16,133 nt of DNA from Desulfonatronovibrio sp046496945 (GCA_046496945.1 JAWOGL010000077.1:1-16133); one strand, 5' to 3'; positions 6,477 through 13,809 are shown, numbered from the stretch's first letter. The notes: generated by a model from the sequence alone, not told the origin. Made by a program: numbers and translations.

Positions 6477-8090
6477 ATGGCCGGAGCCGGATTAACAGCA
6501 AAATACAGACCCCAGTTCTTTAAGGAAATCGTGGGCCAGGATTTTATCAGAAAGATCCTGTCCAGGGCTTCGCAACAGGACAGGCCTGCCAATGCCTATC
6601 TATTCAGCGGAACCAGGGGGGTGGGCAAGACAACCGCTGCCAGGATTATGGCCAAGGCTGTAAATTGCGTGAACGGCCCCGATCTGGAACCCTGCAATCA
6701 ATGCTCCAATTGCGCTCAGGTAACCAGCGGGACATTTCCAGATGTCATGGAGATAGATGCTGCTTCGCACACCGGCGTGGACAATGTCCGCAAGCTTCGC
6801 GAGGATGCCGTGTATATGCCCATGAGCGGCAGATATAAAGTGATAATCATTGACGAAGCTCATATGTTGTCCAATCAGGCCTTTAACGCTTTGCTCAAGA
6901 CTCTGGAAGAACCCCCAAAGCATTGTGTGTTCATTATGGCCACCACTGCGCCGGAAAAGTTTCCGCCTACTGTTGTCAGCAGATGTCAGCATTATGTATT
7001 TCAGATGGTCACTCAGGAAGTTCTGGCAGGACATTTGAAATCAGTTCTGGACAGGGAAGAGGTTGCCTACGACTCAGAAGCAGTAAACCTTATTGCCAAA
7101 AAGGGCGCGGGAAGTGTCCGGGACTCCATGTCAATTTTAGCCCAGGTCATGGCCATTGGCGGGGACAGAATAGAAGCGACCAGTGTGCGTCAGGTCCTGG
7201 GGCTGGCCGGACAGGAGGTCTATGCTGATTTTTTTCAGGCTATTCTGAATAAAGATCTTGCTTCCATTCATTCAGGAATAAATAATATACTTGGTCAGGG
7301 TCTGGATATAGGTTTTTTTCTGCAGGAGTTTGCCGCCTGCTGGAGAAATCTTTTTCTTTTTTCCCAGTCCGGGAAAGCTGCCGGAAAAATTCTGAACCTG
7401 CCGGCCGCCGATCTTGAGTACTGGCATGATCTGGCCGCAAAAATTCCAGCTCCTCTTATCCACGCTGGATGGCAAATGGTTATTGAAGAGCGTAAAAGTA
7501 TCCTGCAGAGTCATGAGCCGTCCCTGGCTTTGGAACTGCTGTTCTTCAACCTGGCATATCTTCCCGAACTTCTGCCTGTGGGAGAGTTCAGGGCCATGCC
7601 CGCGTCGGGCTCGGTCCGTCCAGGGATGGATGAGCCTTCCGCCCCTGAAGCCGGAAAGGCGTCTGTGGACAAGCCTGAGAATACGGTCAGAAAAGAAGAA
7701 AATACTGATCTTCCTGAAGAAGAAAAAGTCAAGAATGATAATTCCCTGGACTGCGCGGGTTTTATGGAATTTGTCAGGGCAAAACAGGGAATAGATGAAT
7801 CCTTGATCAGAATGCTTGACAAGTGTAACTGTGGATTCAAAAATAATGTATTTAAGCTGGTTTGTAATCAGGAATTTATTTTTGATACAATTCAAAAAAA
7901 TGGACGCACAAAGCTCCTTACCCGGCTTGCTCAGGAATATTTCGGCCCTGAAACGGGTGTTGAGTTCGTCAACAATGCTTTTCAAAAAGAAACGGATTTC
8001 AGGGAGAAGGCCTTAAATCACCCAGCGGTTAAAAAGGTTTTAAATGATTTTGATGCCAAGATAGTTGAAATCAGGAAAGCTGATTCCTAA
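6477..8090 (+). CDS. dnaX: DNA polymerase III subunit gamma/tau
   Basis: DnaX is the ATPase motor of the clamp loader that places the beta clamp on DNA. The AAA+ core shows Walker A GTRGVGKT (45-52), the zinc-binding Cys64, Cys73, Cys76 and Cys79, Walker B DEAH (126-129), the arginine finger in SRC (168-170) and sensor 2 in GSVRDS (212-217). A charged low-complexity linker at about 380-425 precedes the C-terminal region. At 537 residues it is shorter than E. coli tau (643). No A-AAA-AAG frameshift signal was seen in the linker, so separate gamma production is not supported. The ATG at 6477 has only a weak GAGAG upstream. ybaB follows after 29 bases. Confidence 0.97.
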   Translation: MAGAGLTAKYRPQFFKEIVGQDFIRKILSRASQQDRPANAYLFSGTRGVGKTTAARIMAKAVNCVNGPDLEPCNQCSNCAQVTSGTFPDVMEIDAASHTGVDNVRKLREDAVYMPMSGRYKVIIIDEAHMLSNQAFNALLKTLEEPPKHCVFIMATTAPEKFPPTVVSRCQHYVFQMVTQEVLAGHLKSVLDREEVAYDSEAVNLIAKKGAGSVRDSMSILAQVMAIGGDRIEATSVRQVLGLAGQEVYADFFQAILNKDLASIHSGINNILGQGLDIGFFLQEFAACWRNLFLFSQSGKAAGKILNLPAADLEYWHDLAAKIPAPLIHAGWQMVIEERKSILQSHEPSLALELLFFNLAYLPELLPVGEFRAMPASGSVRPGMDEPSAPEAGKASVDKPENTVRKEENTDLPEEEKVKNDNSLDCAGFMEFVRAKQGIDESLIRMLDKCNCGFKNNVFKLVCNQEFIFDTIQKNGRTKLLTRLAQEYFGPETGVEFVNNAFQKETDFREKALNHPAVKKVLNDFDAKIVEIRKADS

Positions 8091-8119
8091 TATTGTCAAT
8101 TAAGCAAGGAGAAAATTAA

Positions 8120-8425
8120 ATGATGAATGATCTGGTAAGACAGGCTCAGATGATGCAGAAGAAAATGGCTAAAATGCAGGAAGATCTGAACACCAAGGAA
8201 GTTGAAGCTTCAGCCGGAGGCGGCATGGTCACGGTGAAAGCCAATGGCGCTCAGGAAGTAATTGGAATCAAAATAGAAAAAGACGTGGTTGATCCAGAAG
8301 ACGTGGAAATGCTGCAGGACCTTGTCCTGGCTGCAACCAACGATGCTCTTAAAAGGGCCAAGGATATGGTTCAGGCTGAGATGTCTCAGCTGACCGGCGG
8401 CATGAAGATACCCGGTCTGTTTTAG
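8120..8425 (+). CDS. ybaB: Nucleoid-associated protein, YbaB/EbfC family
   Basis: This small DNA-binding protein of 101 residues belongs to the YbaB/EbfC family, whose members form tweezer-shaped dimers. The Met-rich N-terminal helix (LVRQAQMMQKKMAKMQ), the glycine-rich turn and the PEDVEMLQDLVLAATNDAL helix are characteristic. AAGGAG at 8106-8111 is 8 bases before the ATG at 8120, although the ATG at 8123 is also possible. The dnaX-ybaB-recR order is widely conserved, which supports the call and a link to replication or repair. The last codons form the left arm of a hairpin whose loop holds the stop codon. Confidence 0.96.
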   Translation: MMNDLVRQAQMMQKKMAKMQEDLNTKEVEASAGGGMVTVKANGAQEVIGIKIEKDVVDPEDVEMLQDLVLAATNDALKRAKDMVQAEMSQLTGGMKIPGLF

Positions 8426-8435
8426 CAGACCGGGT
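8410..8435 (+). terminator. Hairpin spanning the ybaB stop
   Basis: ACCCGGTCTG (8410-8419) pairs perfectly with CAGACCGGGT (8426-8435), loop TTTTAG. The loop contains the stop codon at 8423-8425. The following TTATAAATTTT is only a weak T-tract, so it may be an RNA-stabilising 3' end or a poor terminator. Confidence 0.5.
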
Positions 8436-8475
8436 TATAAATTTTGGGCAGCAGGCCATAGCCGTTTTTGCGCGT

Positions 8476-8512
8476 ATCAGGGCAGCAGTTTTGTTTCGGC
8501 TGCCCTGATTTT
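8476..8512 (+). terminator. Probable intrinsic terminator after ybaB
   Basis: ATCAGGGCAGC (8476-8486) pairs perfectly over 11 bp with 8499-8509 and is followed by a short TTTT run (8509-8512). The 12-base loop is T-rich. It would end the dnaX-ybaB transcript and leave recR to read-through or its own promoter. Confidence 0.55.
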
Positions 8513-8529
8513 GCGTCAGCAGCAGGATC

Positions 8530-8575
8530 TGGAATTTTAACAGCCAGCCTGATAAGGACTTTTTCACGCTGTTAA
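8530..8575. repeat. Dispersed repeat copy R1
   Basis: Bases 8539-8575 match 13345-13381 at 36 of 37 positions, with a single C/T difference. The preceding TGGAATTTT is also shared. TTAACAGC (8537-8544) and GCTGTTAA (8568-8575) form a perfect 8-bp stem around 23 bases. It lies in the ybaB-recR gap and ends 37 bases before the recR start. Confidence 0.8.
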
Positions 8576-8612
8576 GAGAACCGTAATTTTAACCGTTTTA
8601 TCTGGAGGTTGT

Positions 8613-9218
8613 TTGAGTAAGCTGCCTTTGCCTTTGCAGAATCTGGTTGACCAGCTTGCGGCTCTTCCCGGTGTAGGGCCTAAAAGTGCTCTGCGCATGG
8701 CCATGACCATGCTGAAATGGCCGCAGGAAAAGACCAGGAATCTGGGCCAGGCTATCCTGGAACTCAGGGACAAGCTTTGCATCTGTTCCGGATGCGCCAG
8801 CCTGGCTGACAACGATCCCTGCGATATCTGTTCCGACCCCACCCGGGAGAATGGAACGCTTTGTGTGGTATCTGAGTGGGACAGCCTGCTGATCATGGAG
8901 GAGTCAGGTTTTTTCAGGGGCAGGTATCTGGTCCTGGGAGGACTGCTTTCTCCCCTGGACGGGATTGACCCGGGTACTCTGGAGTTTGAAAAATTGAGAA
9001 AGATTCTGGCCGGTGGTCAGGTAAAAGAGCTGATTCTGGCCCTGGGTACTACTCTGGAATCAGAGACCACGGGTTCTTATATCAAAAATATGCTGGCCAG
9101 GGAGTTCCCGGCCCTGACCCTGACCCGTCTTGCTCAGGGGATTCCCCTGGGATCCGACCTCAAATTTATGGACAAAGAGACTCTGAGACAATCCATGCGC
9201 TACCGTCAGAGTATTTAG
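8613..9218 (+). CDS. recR: Recombination mediator RecR
   Basis: RecR works with RecO and RecF to load RecA on gapped DNA. The 201-residue protein has the helix-hairpin-helix LPGVGPKSALRMA (18-30), a zinc site at Cys58, Cys61, Cys70 and Cys73, a Toprim domain from about residue 82, and the conserved RLAQGIPLG (172-180). The start must be the TTG at 8613, because the next in-frame Met would remove the helix-hairpin-helix. GGAGG at 8604-8608 lies 4 bases upstream. The usual Toprim CVVE reads CVVS-Glu here, so the acidic residue is displaced by one position. Position after ybaB fits the conserved order. It converges with the next gene after 24 bases. Confidence 0.97.
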   Translation: MSKLPLPLQNLVDQLAALPGVGPKSALRMAMTMLKWPQEKTRNLGQAILELRDKLCICSGCASLADNDPCDICSDPTRENGTLCVVSEWDSLLIMEESGFFRGRYLVLGGLLSPLDGIDPGTLEFEKLRKILAGGQVKELILALGTTLESETTGSYIKNMLAREFPALTLTRLAQGIPLGSDLKFMDKETLRQSMRYRQSI

Positions 9219-9242
9219 CCGGAATTCGCGGTTGCGGCAGCA

Positions 9243-10382
9243 TTATCCCGCCTTTACATATTTTTCCAGCCTGTCCATGCCGGTTTTGATATTTTCCAGA
9301 GAATTGGCATAAGAAAAGCGAAGATAGCCTTCAGCGCCCTGCCCGAAATCAATTCCCGGGGCCACGCCCACGCCGGCATTTTCCAGAATATCAAAGGCCA
9401 GTTTATACGAATTCTCAGACAGAAAGGACGCGTTGGCCAGCATGTAAAAAGCTCCTCCGGGTTCCACGGTGATTCCGAAACCCATTTGCCGGAGTCTCTG
9501 GAGCATGTAGATTCGACGCTGGTTATATGTATTTTTCATTTCAGCCACATCTTTTCCTGCTTCCCTGAGAGCGGCAATGCCTGACCACTGGGCCACGGAA
9601 TTGGCTGAAATAAAAAAATTCTGATGCACGATCTGCAGGGTCCTTACAAAGTCTTTGGGGGCGATGACATAACCCAGGCGCCACCCGGTCATGGCATACA
9701 GCTTGGAAAATCCATTAAGGACAAAGGCATTGTCTGTGAATTCCAGGATGCTGTGCTGCTGTCCTTCATAAACCAGTCCATGGTATATTTCATCAGAGAT
9801 GACGCAGGGGCCGAGGCCGGACAGTTTTTTCAGGGTGTCGGCCGAAGTCAGGGTCCCGGTAGGGTTTGAAGGCGAATTGATAAAGATGGCCCTGGTTTTT
9901 TGCGTGATATGTTCTCTTACTGTTTCCGGAGACAGCTCAAAGCCGTTTTCTTCACTCACAGGGATTTTTACCGGCACGCCTCCGGAAAAACAGATAAATC
10001 CGGGATAACAGGCATAGTGGGGATCAGAAATTATGACTTCATCTCCCTGTTCAAGCAGGGCGGCAAAGAGCATGAACATGGCCGGTGACGTGCCTGAAGT
10101 GACCAGAATCCGGGCCGGGTCAACCTTTACCTGGTAGGTGTCAAGGTAATGTTCGCTTATTGCCTGCCTTAGTTCAGGAATTCCCAGGCTCTGGGTGTAG
10201 TGGGTTTTCCCCTGGTCCATGGCCCTCATGGCTGCTTTTTTCACGCAGTCAGGTGTGTCAAAATCAGGCTCTCCGATTTCCAGATGGATTATTTCCCTGC
10301 CCGTTTTTTCAAGTTCCTTGGCCCGTTCCAGTATTTCCATTACATAAAAGGGTTTAAGGGCCTGGCATCGTTTTGAAATCAT
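9243..10382 (-). CDS. Class I/II PLP-dependent aminotransferase
   Basis: This fold type I aminotransferase of 379 residues is in the aspartate aminotransferase group. Visible motifs are the substrate-loop EIGEPDFDTP (35-44), the ligand residues Asn173 in SPSNPTG, Asp197 and Tyr200 in ISDEIYHG, the PLP-binding Lys227 in GFSKLYAMTGWRLGY, and the carboxylate-binding Arg355 in RFSYA. The substrate cannot be settled from sequence: aspartate, alanine or an aromatic amino acid are all plausible. The start is supported by GGAG 8 bases upstream of the ATG on the minus strand. It converges with recR and lies downstream of arsC on the same strand across 216 bases, so it is probably an independent unit. 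Confidence 0.92.
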   Translation of the reverse strand: MISKRCQALKPFYVMEILERAKELEKTGREIIHLEIGEPDFDTPDCVKKAAMRAMDQGKTHYTQSLGIPELRQAISEHYLDTYQVKVDPARILVTSGTSPAMFMLFAALLEQGDEVIISDPHYACYPGFICFSGGVPVKIPVSEENGFELSPETVREHITQKTRAIFINSPSNPTGTLTSADTLKKLSGLGPCVISDEIYHGLVYEGQQHSILEFTDNAFVLNGFSKLYAMTGWRLGYVIAPKDFVRTLQIVHQNFFISANSVAQWSGIAALREAGKDVAEMKNTYNQRRIYMLQRLRQMGFGITVEPGGAFYMLANASFLSENSYKLAFDILENAGVGVAPGIDFGQGAEGYLRFSYANSLENIKTGMDRLEKYVKAG

Positions 10383-10598
10383 ATATTTATCTCCATGAAA
10401 AAATTATGACTGGTAAGCGCTTCACCCGGGCTCGCGTTGAGATTATTCTGTTTGGCAGAATCAGCAAAAAAGAACTCATGAATCCGCACCAGGATAATTG
10501 ATTTCAAGGCCGGCCTCAAGCCAATGGGTGAAAGCGAGGGCTCTTTCTGCCTGAAACAGCAATTTTAATCAATTCCCAGAGCCTTACAACCTGGATTT

Positions 10599-11036
10599 TT
10601 ATTCGGATTTAATGACATCCGGGAGACTTGAAACATATTTCTTTATTTCGTCTCTGATTCTGCGGTAATGGTTCATTGCCTCTTCTTGGGTTGCTGATTC
10701 CCGGGCAAGCAGGGGAGGATCTTCAAATCCCTGGTGGATTTTTTTTGCTGCGCCGGGAAAGAACGGACAGCTTTCCAGGGCATGGTCACAAAGGGTAATT
10801 ACAAAATCAAACCCCTTTTCAGGAAGTTCTTCCACCAGTTTTGAAGAATGCCCGGAAATATCAATATTCTCCTCGGCCATGGCTTTGATGGCCAGGGGAT
10901 CGACTCTGGTTTTGAGTACACCGGCTGAGTATGCCTGAAACTTGTCTCCGTGCAGATGATTGGTCCATGCTTCAGCCATCTGGCTTCGGCAGGAGTTGCC
11001 TGTGCAGAGAAATAGAATATTTTGTTTCTGATTCAT
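10599..11036 (-). CDS. arsC: Thioredoxin-coupled arsenate reductase
   Basis: This cytoplasmic enzyme reduces As(V) to As(III) so that it can be exported. The 145-residue protein is in the low-molecular-weight phosphatase family. The anion loop is Cys11 to Arg17 (CTGNSCRS), and the redox relay cysteines are Cys83 and Cys90, matching the thioredoxin-linked Staphylococcus type rather than the glutaredoxin-linked E. coli type. The general acid lies in FEDPP (Asp106). The minus-strand ATG at 11034-11036 follows GGAG at a 6-base spacing. It is divergent from arsR over about 196 bases, so ArsR may control both directions. A phosphatase role is unlikely with all three redox cysteines present. Confidence 0.94.
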   Translation of the reverse strand: MNQKQNILFLCTGNSCRSQMAEAWTNHLHGDKFQAYSAGVLKTRVDPLAIKAMAEENIDISGHSSKLVEELPEKGFDFVITLCDHALESCPFFPGAAKKIHQGFEDPPLLARESATQEEAMNHYRRIRDEIKKYVSSLPDVIKSE

Positions 11037-11168
11037 GATTGTCTCCTGTCGGTTTTATTCCTTCTATCGTTTTTTTCTATAAAGGTTTATGTAACTTTTA
11101 CCACTTTTTTTGTTCTGCGCTCAACCTGCAGCTTCCTGTCCTGTTTTCCCGGGTCAATTAATTCTGTC

Positions 11169-11223
11169 TTGACAGCTGTAAGCTGGATAGCTATTGATAC
11201 ATTCATTTAGTCTTTTGCGCAAA
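11169..11223 (+). promoter_or_regulatory. Candidate arsR promoter and operator
   Basis: A consensus TTGACA at 11169-11174 is followed, after 17 bases, by a weak -10 candidate TATTGA (11192-11197). The perfect 10-base palindrome TTTGCGCAAA at 11214-11223 ends 9 bases before the arsR ATG. TTCATT (11202-11207) and AATGAA (11232-11237) flank it with nearly the same centre. Autoregulation by ArsR here is inferred from position only. Confidence 0.4.
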
Positions 11224-11232
11224 TATAGAATA

Positions 11233-11601
11233 ATGAAAAAAATACTTCAACAAACCAAGGCCCTGGCAGACGGCAGCAGACTGCGAACAATAGCGGCCCT
11301 AATAAGCTGTCAGGAGTTGTGCGTGTGTCAGATAACCGAGCTTCTCAGCCTGGCCATGGCCACGGTTTCCAGACATATAAGCATACTCCAGAACGCCGGA
11401 CTGGTTGAGAGCAGAAAAGATGGACGCTGGGTTTATTACCGGCTGGCCAGTGATTTTCCACCTGAGCTTAAATTTTGGCTGGATTCCCAACTGATGCAAA
11501 GCCGGGAGGTTGAATCGGATAAGGTTCGATTGGATAAGATTACGTCCATTAAGGTGGAAGAACTGTGTAAAATGAAGATGGGTCCGTCTCAGTTTGAATA
11601 A
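11233..11601 (+). CDS. arsR: ArsR-family arsenic-responsive repressor
   Basis: This winged-helix repressor is expected to release DNA on binding As(III). From the ATG at 11233 it has 122 residues. The sensor motif ELCVCQI has Cys30 and Cys32 at the start of the recognition region, as in metalloid sensors of the ArsR/SmtB family, and SLAMATVSRHISILQNAGLV is the recognition helix. An upstream TTG at 11194 is rejected because it falls inside the likely -10 element and adds a non-family N-terminus. No clear ribosome site is seen, so the message may be nearly leaderless. It is separated from acr3 by 330 bases that hold a hairpin and a MITE-like element. Confidence 0.9.
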   Translation: MKKILQQTKALADGSRLRTIAALISCQELCVCQITELLSLAMATVSRHISILQNAGLVESRKDGRWVYYRLASDFPPELKFWLDSQLMQSREVESDKVRLDKITSIKVEELCKMKMGPSQFE

Positions 11602-11608
11602 TATTTTT

Positions 11609-11646
11609 CAGTCAGGCCACAGCTTGAGTTTACTGACTGGTTGTTT
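11609..11646 (+). terminator. Possible terminator after arsR
   Basis: CAGTCAG (11609-11615) pairs with CTGACTG (11633-11639) over 7 bp, followed by GTTGTTTT. The 17-base loop is long for an intrinsic terminator, so the call is tentative. Confidence 0.35.
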
Positions 11647-11663
11647 TCAGAAATATACCTAGC

Positions 11664-11811
11664 GTAACAGTTTAGCCTTTTTTAAGGAAGCAGGGGACAG
11701 GCACCCCGTCACCCACCTGAGCTGTCTTTTGTAGTTGAATGCATGTTTTGTCGCCAGGTGGGTGCCGGGAGAGCCAGTCCCCGTGCTATATGCAAATGGC
11801 TAAACTGTTAC
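11664..11811. mobile_element. 148-base MITE-like palindromic element
   Basis: Perfect 14-base terminal inverted repeats, GTAACAGTTTAGCC at 11664-11677 and its complement at 11798-11811, bound arms of 56 and 57 bases. Collinear inner blocks are shared: GGGGAC 11693-11698 with 11777-11782, and CACCCACCTG 11710-11719 with 11755-11764. The central 35 bases are unpaired. Flanks TACCTAGC (11656-11663) and TACCGGGC (11812-11819) agree at 6 of 8 positions, perhaps a decayed target duplication. There is no transposase. The inner GGGGACAGGCACC resembles REP sequences linked to RAYT transposases. The element sits in the arsR-acr3 gap. Confidence 0.7.
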
Positions 11812-11931
11812 TACCGGGCTGACCCTGAGGGCACTTAATCAGCAACTATGTCCGGATAAAAATTGTTCTGATGCGGTCCTTATCCCGTGTTTGATAATCT
11901 GTAACAGAGGCAATCCTAAAGGTGATATTTT

Positions 11932-13125
11932 ATGACCAGACAGGAAAATACTGAAATAAGCAAGAAAATGTCTGTGCTGGACCGGTTTCTAACGGTCTGG
12001 ATATTTACAGCCATGGTTTTGGGCGTGCTTATCGGGTTCTTTTTTCAGGGTCCGGTGGAAAGTTTCAATGCGTCCCTGACCGTGGGCGAGCATACCAACC
12101 TGCTCATCGCCTTTGGACTGATCCTGATGATGTATCCTCCTCTGGCCAGGGTCAAATATGAGCTCATGCCCAGAGTTTTTGCCGATTATAAAATACTGGG
12201 ACTTTCCCTGGTTCAGAACTGGATCATCGGCCCCATTCTCATGTTTACGCTGGCAGTGGGTTTTTTCGGGTTTGTGGCCCCGGCCCTGTTCGGCCCTGAT
12301 GAACGCTGGGGATATTATATGGTGGGACTCATTCTGGTGGGAATCGCCAGGTGCATTGCCATGGTCCTGGTCTGGAACACTCTGGCCAGAGGAAACAGTG
12401 AATACGCGGCAGGACTGGTGGCCTTGAACAGCGTATTTCAGATCGTAACCTTTGGTTTTTACGCCTGGGTGTTCATTACTGTATTGCCGCCCCTGTTCGG
12501 GCTGGAAGGGGTCGCGGTGGACGTGACCATCAGAGAAATATTCGCCAGCGTCATGATTTATCTGGGTATCCCCTTCGGAGCAGGAATCCTGAGCCGGGTT
12601 ATTCTTTTGCCTATCAAAGGGCATCAGTGGTATGACAATGTATTCATCCCCAGGATAGCACCTGTTACTCTCATCGCTCTACTTTTCACCATTGTGGTCA
12701 TGTTCAGCATGCAGGGAGATCAGATCATTTACCGTCCCCTGGATGTCATCTGGATTGCTGTACCATTGACCTGCTATTTTGTGTTTATGTTCCTGATCAG
12801 CTTTTTCATGGCTTCCAAACTTGGTGCTGATTACAGCCGCAGCGCCACCCTGGCCTTTACCGCCTCAGGCAATAATTTTGAGCTGGCCATTGCCGTGGCC
12901 ATTGCAGTGTTCGGCATTGCATCACCTATTGCCTTTGCTACGGTGGTTGGCCCCCTGGTTGAAGTGCCGGTGCTCATCGGACTGGTCCATGTCAGCCTTT
13001 ATTTTCTGAGAAAGTATTTTGGGGGTGTGGTCCGCGATGACGGCCTGGAAACCGAGACCTTGCCAGATTCAGGCCAGGCCTGCAAAGCAGGCAGGCGGGT
13101 TTCAGAAACACTGCCTGATAAATAA
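11932..13125 (+). CDS. acr3: Arsenite efflux permease, Acr3 family
   Basis: This integral membrane carrier exports As(OH)3. The 397-residue protein has about ten hydrophobic segments (near 22-38, 55-72, 86-113, 128-150, 161-185, 203-226, 242-260, 273-294, 316-338 and 341-362). The family-critical Cys141 lies in GIARCIAMVLVWN, with SGNNFELAIAVAI (Glu317) and GPLVEVPVLIGL (Glu344) also conserved. This identifies Acr3 rather than the unrelated ArsB. AAGGTG precedes the ATG by about 8 bases. The hydrophilic tail from about residue 366 looks non-native: its DNA contains a hairpin and an 11-mer shared with the repeat at 13231-13297. arsR and arsC upstream support arsenic resistance. Confidence 0.96.
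   Translation: MTRQENTEISKKMSVLDRFLTVWIFTAMVLGVLIGFFFQGPVESFNASLTVGEHTNLLIAFGLILMMYPPLARVKYELMPRVFADYKILGLSLVQNWIIGPILMFTLAVGFFGFVAPALFGPDERWGYYMVGLILVGIARCIAMVLVWNTLARGNSEYAAGLVALNSVFQIVTFGFYAWVFITVLPPLFGLEGVAVDVTIREIFASVMIYLGIPFGAGILSRVILLPIKGHQWYDNVFIPRIAPVTLIALLFTIVVMFSMQGDQIIYRPLDVIWIAVPLTCYFVFMFLISFFMASKLGADYSRSATLAFTASGNNFELAIAVAIAVFGIASPIAFATVVGPLVEVPVLIGLVHVSLYFLRKYFGGVVRDDGLETETLPDSGQACKAGRRVSETLPDK
13048..13104. repeat. Repeat-like palindrome inside the 3' end of acr3
   Basis: GCCTGC (13078-13083) pairs with GCAGGC (13087-13092) around AAA, closely matching inner hairpin 2 of copy A. GAAACC (13048-13053) can pair with GGTTTC (13098-13103) as an enclosing stem. AGGCAGGCGGG at 13089-13099 recurs exactly at 13286-13296. 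It encodes the extra hydrophilic tail of Acr3, so a repeat fragment may have become coding. Confidence 0.45.
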
Positions 13126-13230
13126 ATATCAGCGGTTGGAACAGGGAGTGCAGGATGCTTAACTGGCTGGTTGAAAATCTCCCAATTGGCTTTGTCGCTG
13201 CAAAAAGTTCAAACTCGCACCTGCTGAATA

Positions 13231-13297
13231 CGCCCCAGTGAAACGAAAGAAGGTTTCACCCAATGAAACAGAAGAAGGTTTCACAAGGCAGGCGGGG
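13231..13297 (-). repeat. Reduced, reversed relative of the three-way-junction repeat
   Basis: CCCCAGTGAAAC (13233-13244) is the exact complement of the right arm of copy A (1008-1019). Read on the minus strand, the unit holds two tandem GTGAAAC/GTTTCAC-type stems: 13238-13244 with 13253-13259, and 13264-13269 with 13278-13283. Each has an 8-base loop in place of the two inner hairpins. GCCTGCCTT next to GTGAAAC matches the flank of copies A and B. CCCC (13233-13236) can pair with GGGG (13294-13297). Confidence 0.6.
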
Positions 13298-13333
13298 TAA
13301 ACCGCGATCTTGACTTTTTTAGCTTCTTGCCCT

Positions 13334-13381
13334 TGGAATTTTTGAACAGCCAGCCTGATAAGGATTTTTTCACGCTGTTAA
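13334..13381. repeat. Dispersed repeat copy R2
   Basis: Bases 13345-13381 match copy R1 (8539-8575) at 36 of 37 positions, in the same orientation. AACAGC and GCTGTT at its ends can pair. It lies in the acr3-VKOR gap. The AT-rich stretch 13382-13531 after it holds no recognised feature. Confidence 0.8.
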
Positions 13382-13539
13382 ATTCAACCGGCACGTTTTT
13401 TTAAAAATTATTTTAGTAAGAATTTAAAATTAAAGGCCGCAGCTGTTATGACTAAAAACGATTTGCATAAGGATGAGAAAATGACTAGAGGGGCGACGTG
13501 AAGCTGGCCCATGTGTCAGGAAAGAAATTAGTGAACTTT

Positions 13540-13809
13540 GCAACTATTCACCATAGCCGGCGGCCAGTCCCTGGTTCATGTTTCTGTTGATACGAACTCC
13601 CTGTCGCGGTTCCCTAAGGCAAACCATTAGCCGGGCATGTTATACTGGATTGGAAATCTTGCATATTTTAGAGAAAAATCGGCAGTTTTTAATGTGTATG
13701 GTTTGCCTGAACGGAACCTGCGACGGTCAAACATCGCATCAATGGCGAAACATGAACCCGGGACCGGCCTTAGATTCAGTGCTGATCATAATATATGGTG
13801 AATAGATAC
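13540..13809. mobile_element. 270-base MITE-like element, possibly IS66-related
   Basis: The ends match as an inverted repeat at 13 of 15 bases (13540-13554 with 13795-13809). Inner blocks remain collinear: 13562-13584 with 13747-13769 (21 of 23), 13587-13595 with 13734-13742 (8 of 9), 13603-13613 with 13713-13724 (one extra base in the right arm), and AGGCAAACCAT 13617-13627 with 13698-13708 (perfect). A perfect 8-base direct repeat TGAACTTT flanks it at 13532-13539 and 13810-13817, as expected of a target duplication. The GTAA-like tips and 8-base duplication fit the IS66 family, which is inference. There is no transposase. It ends 28 bases before the next gene. Confidence 0.75.

Noticed and set aside
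7893..7901. A AAAAAAAT slippery run in dnaX as a gamma-producing frameshift signal
   Set aside because: It lies at codons 473-475, and a -1 shift would add only about 17 codons to give a product of roughly 490 residues, not the gamma boundary. No stimulatory stem was seen.
10418..10574. Inverted blocks in the arsC-aminotransferase gap (CTGTTTGGCAGAA near 10448 with TTCTGCCTGAAACAG near 10545, and AATTGATT near 10496 with AATCAATT at 10567)
   Set aside because: The blocks do not nest into one structure and no borders or duplication are visible, so an element call is not supported.
13448..13501. A 17-codon reading frame starting at an ATG after AT-rich DNA
   Set aside because: It is too short to judge, has only a distant weak ribosome site and no recognised sequence.
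13578..13805. A 75-codon plus-strand reading frame
   Set aside because: It lies inside the arms of the palindromic element, has no ribosome site and no recognisable protein features.
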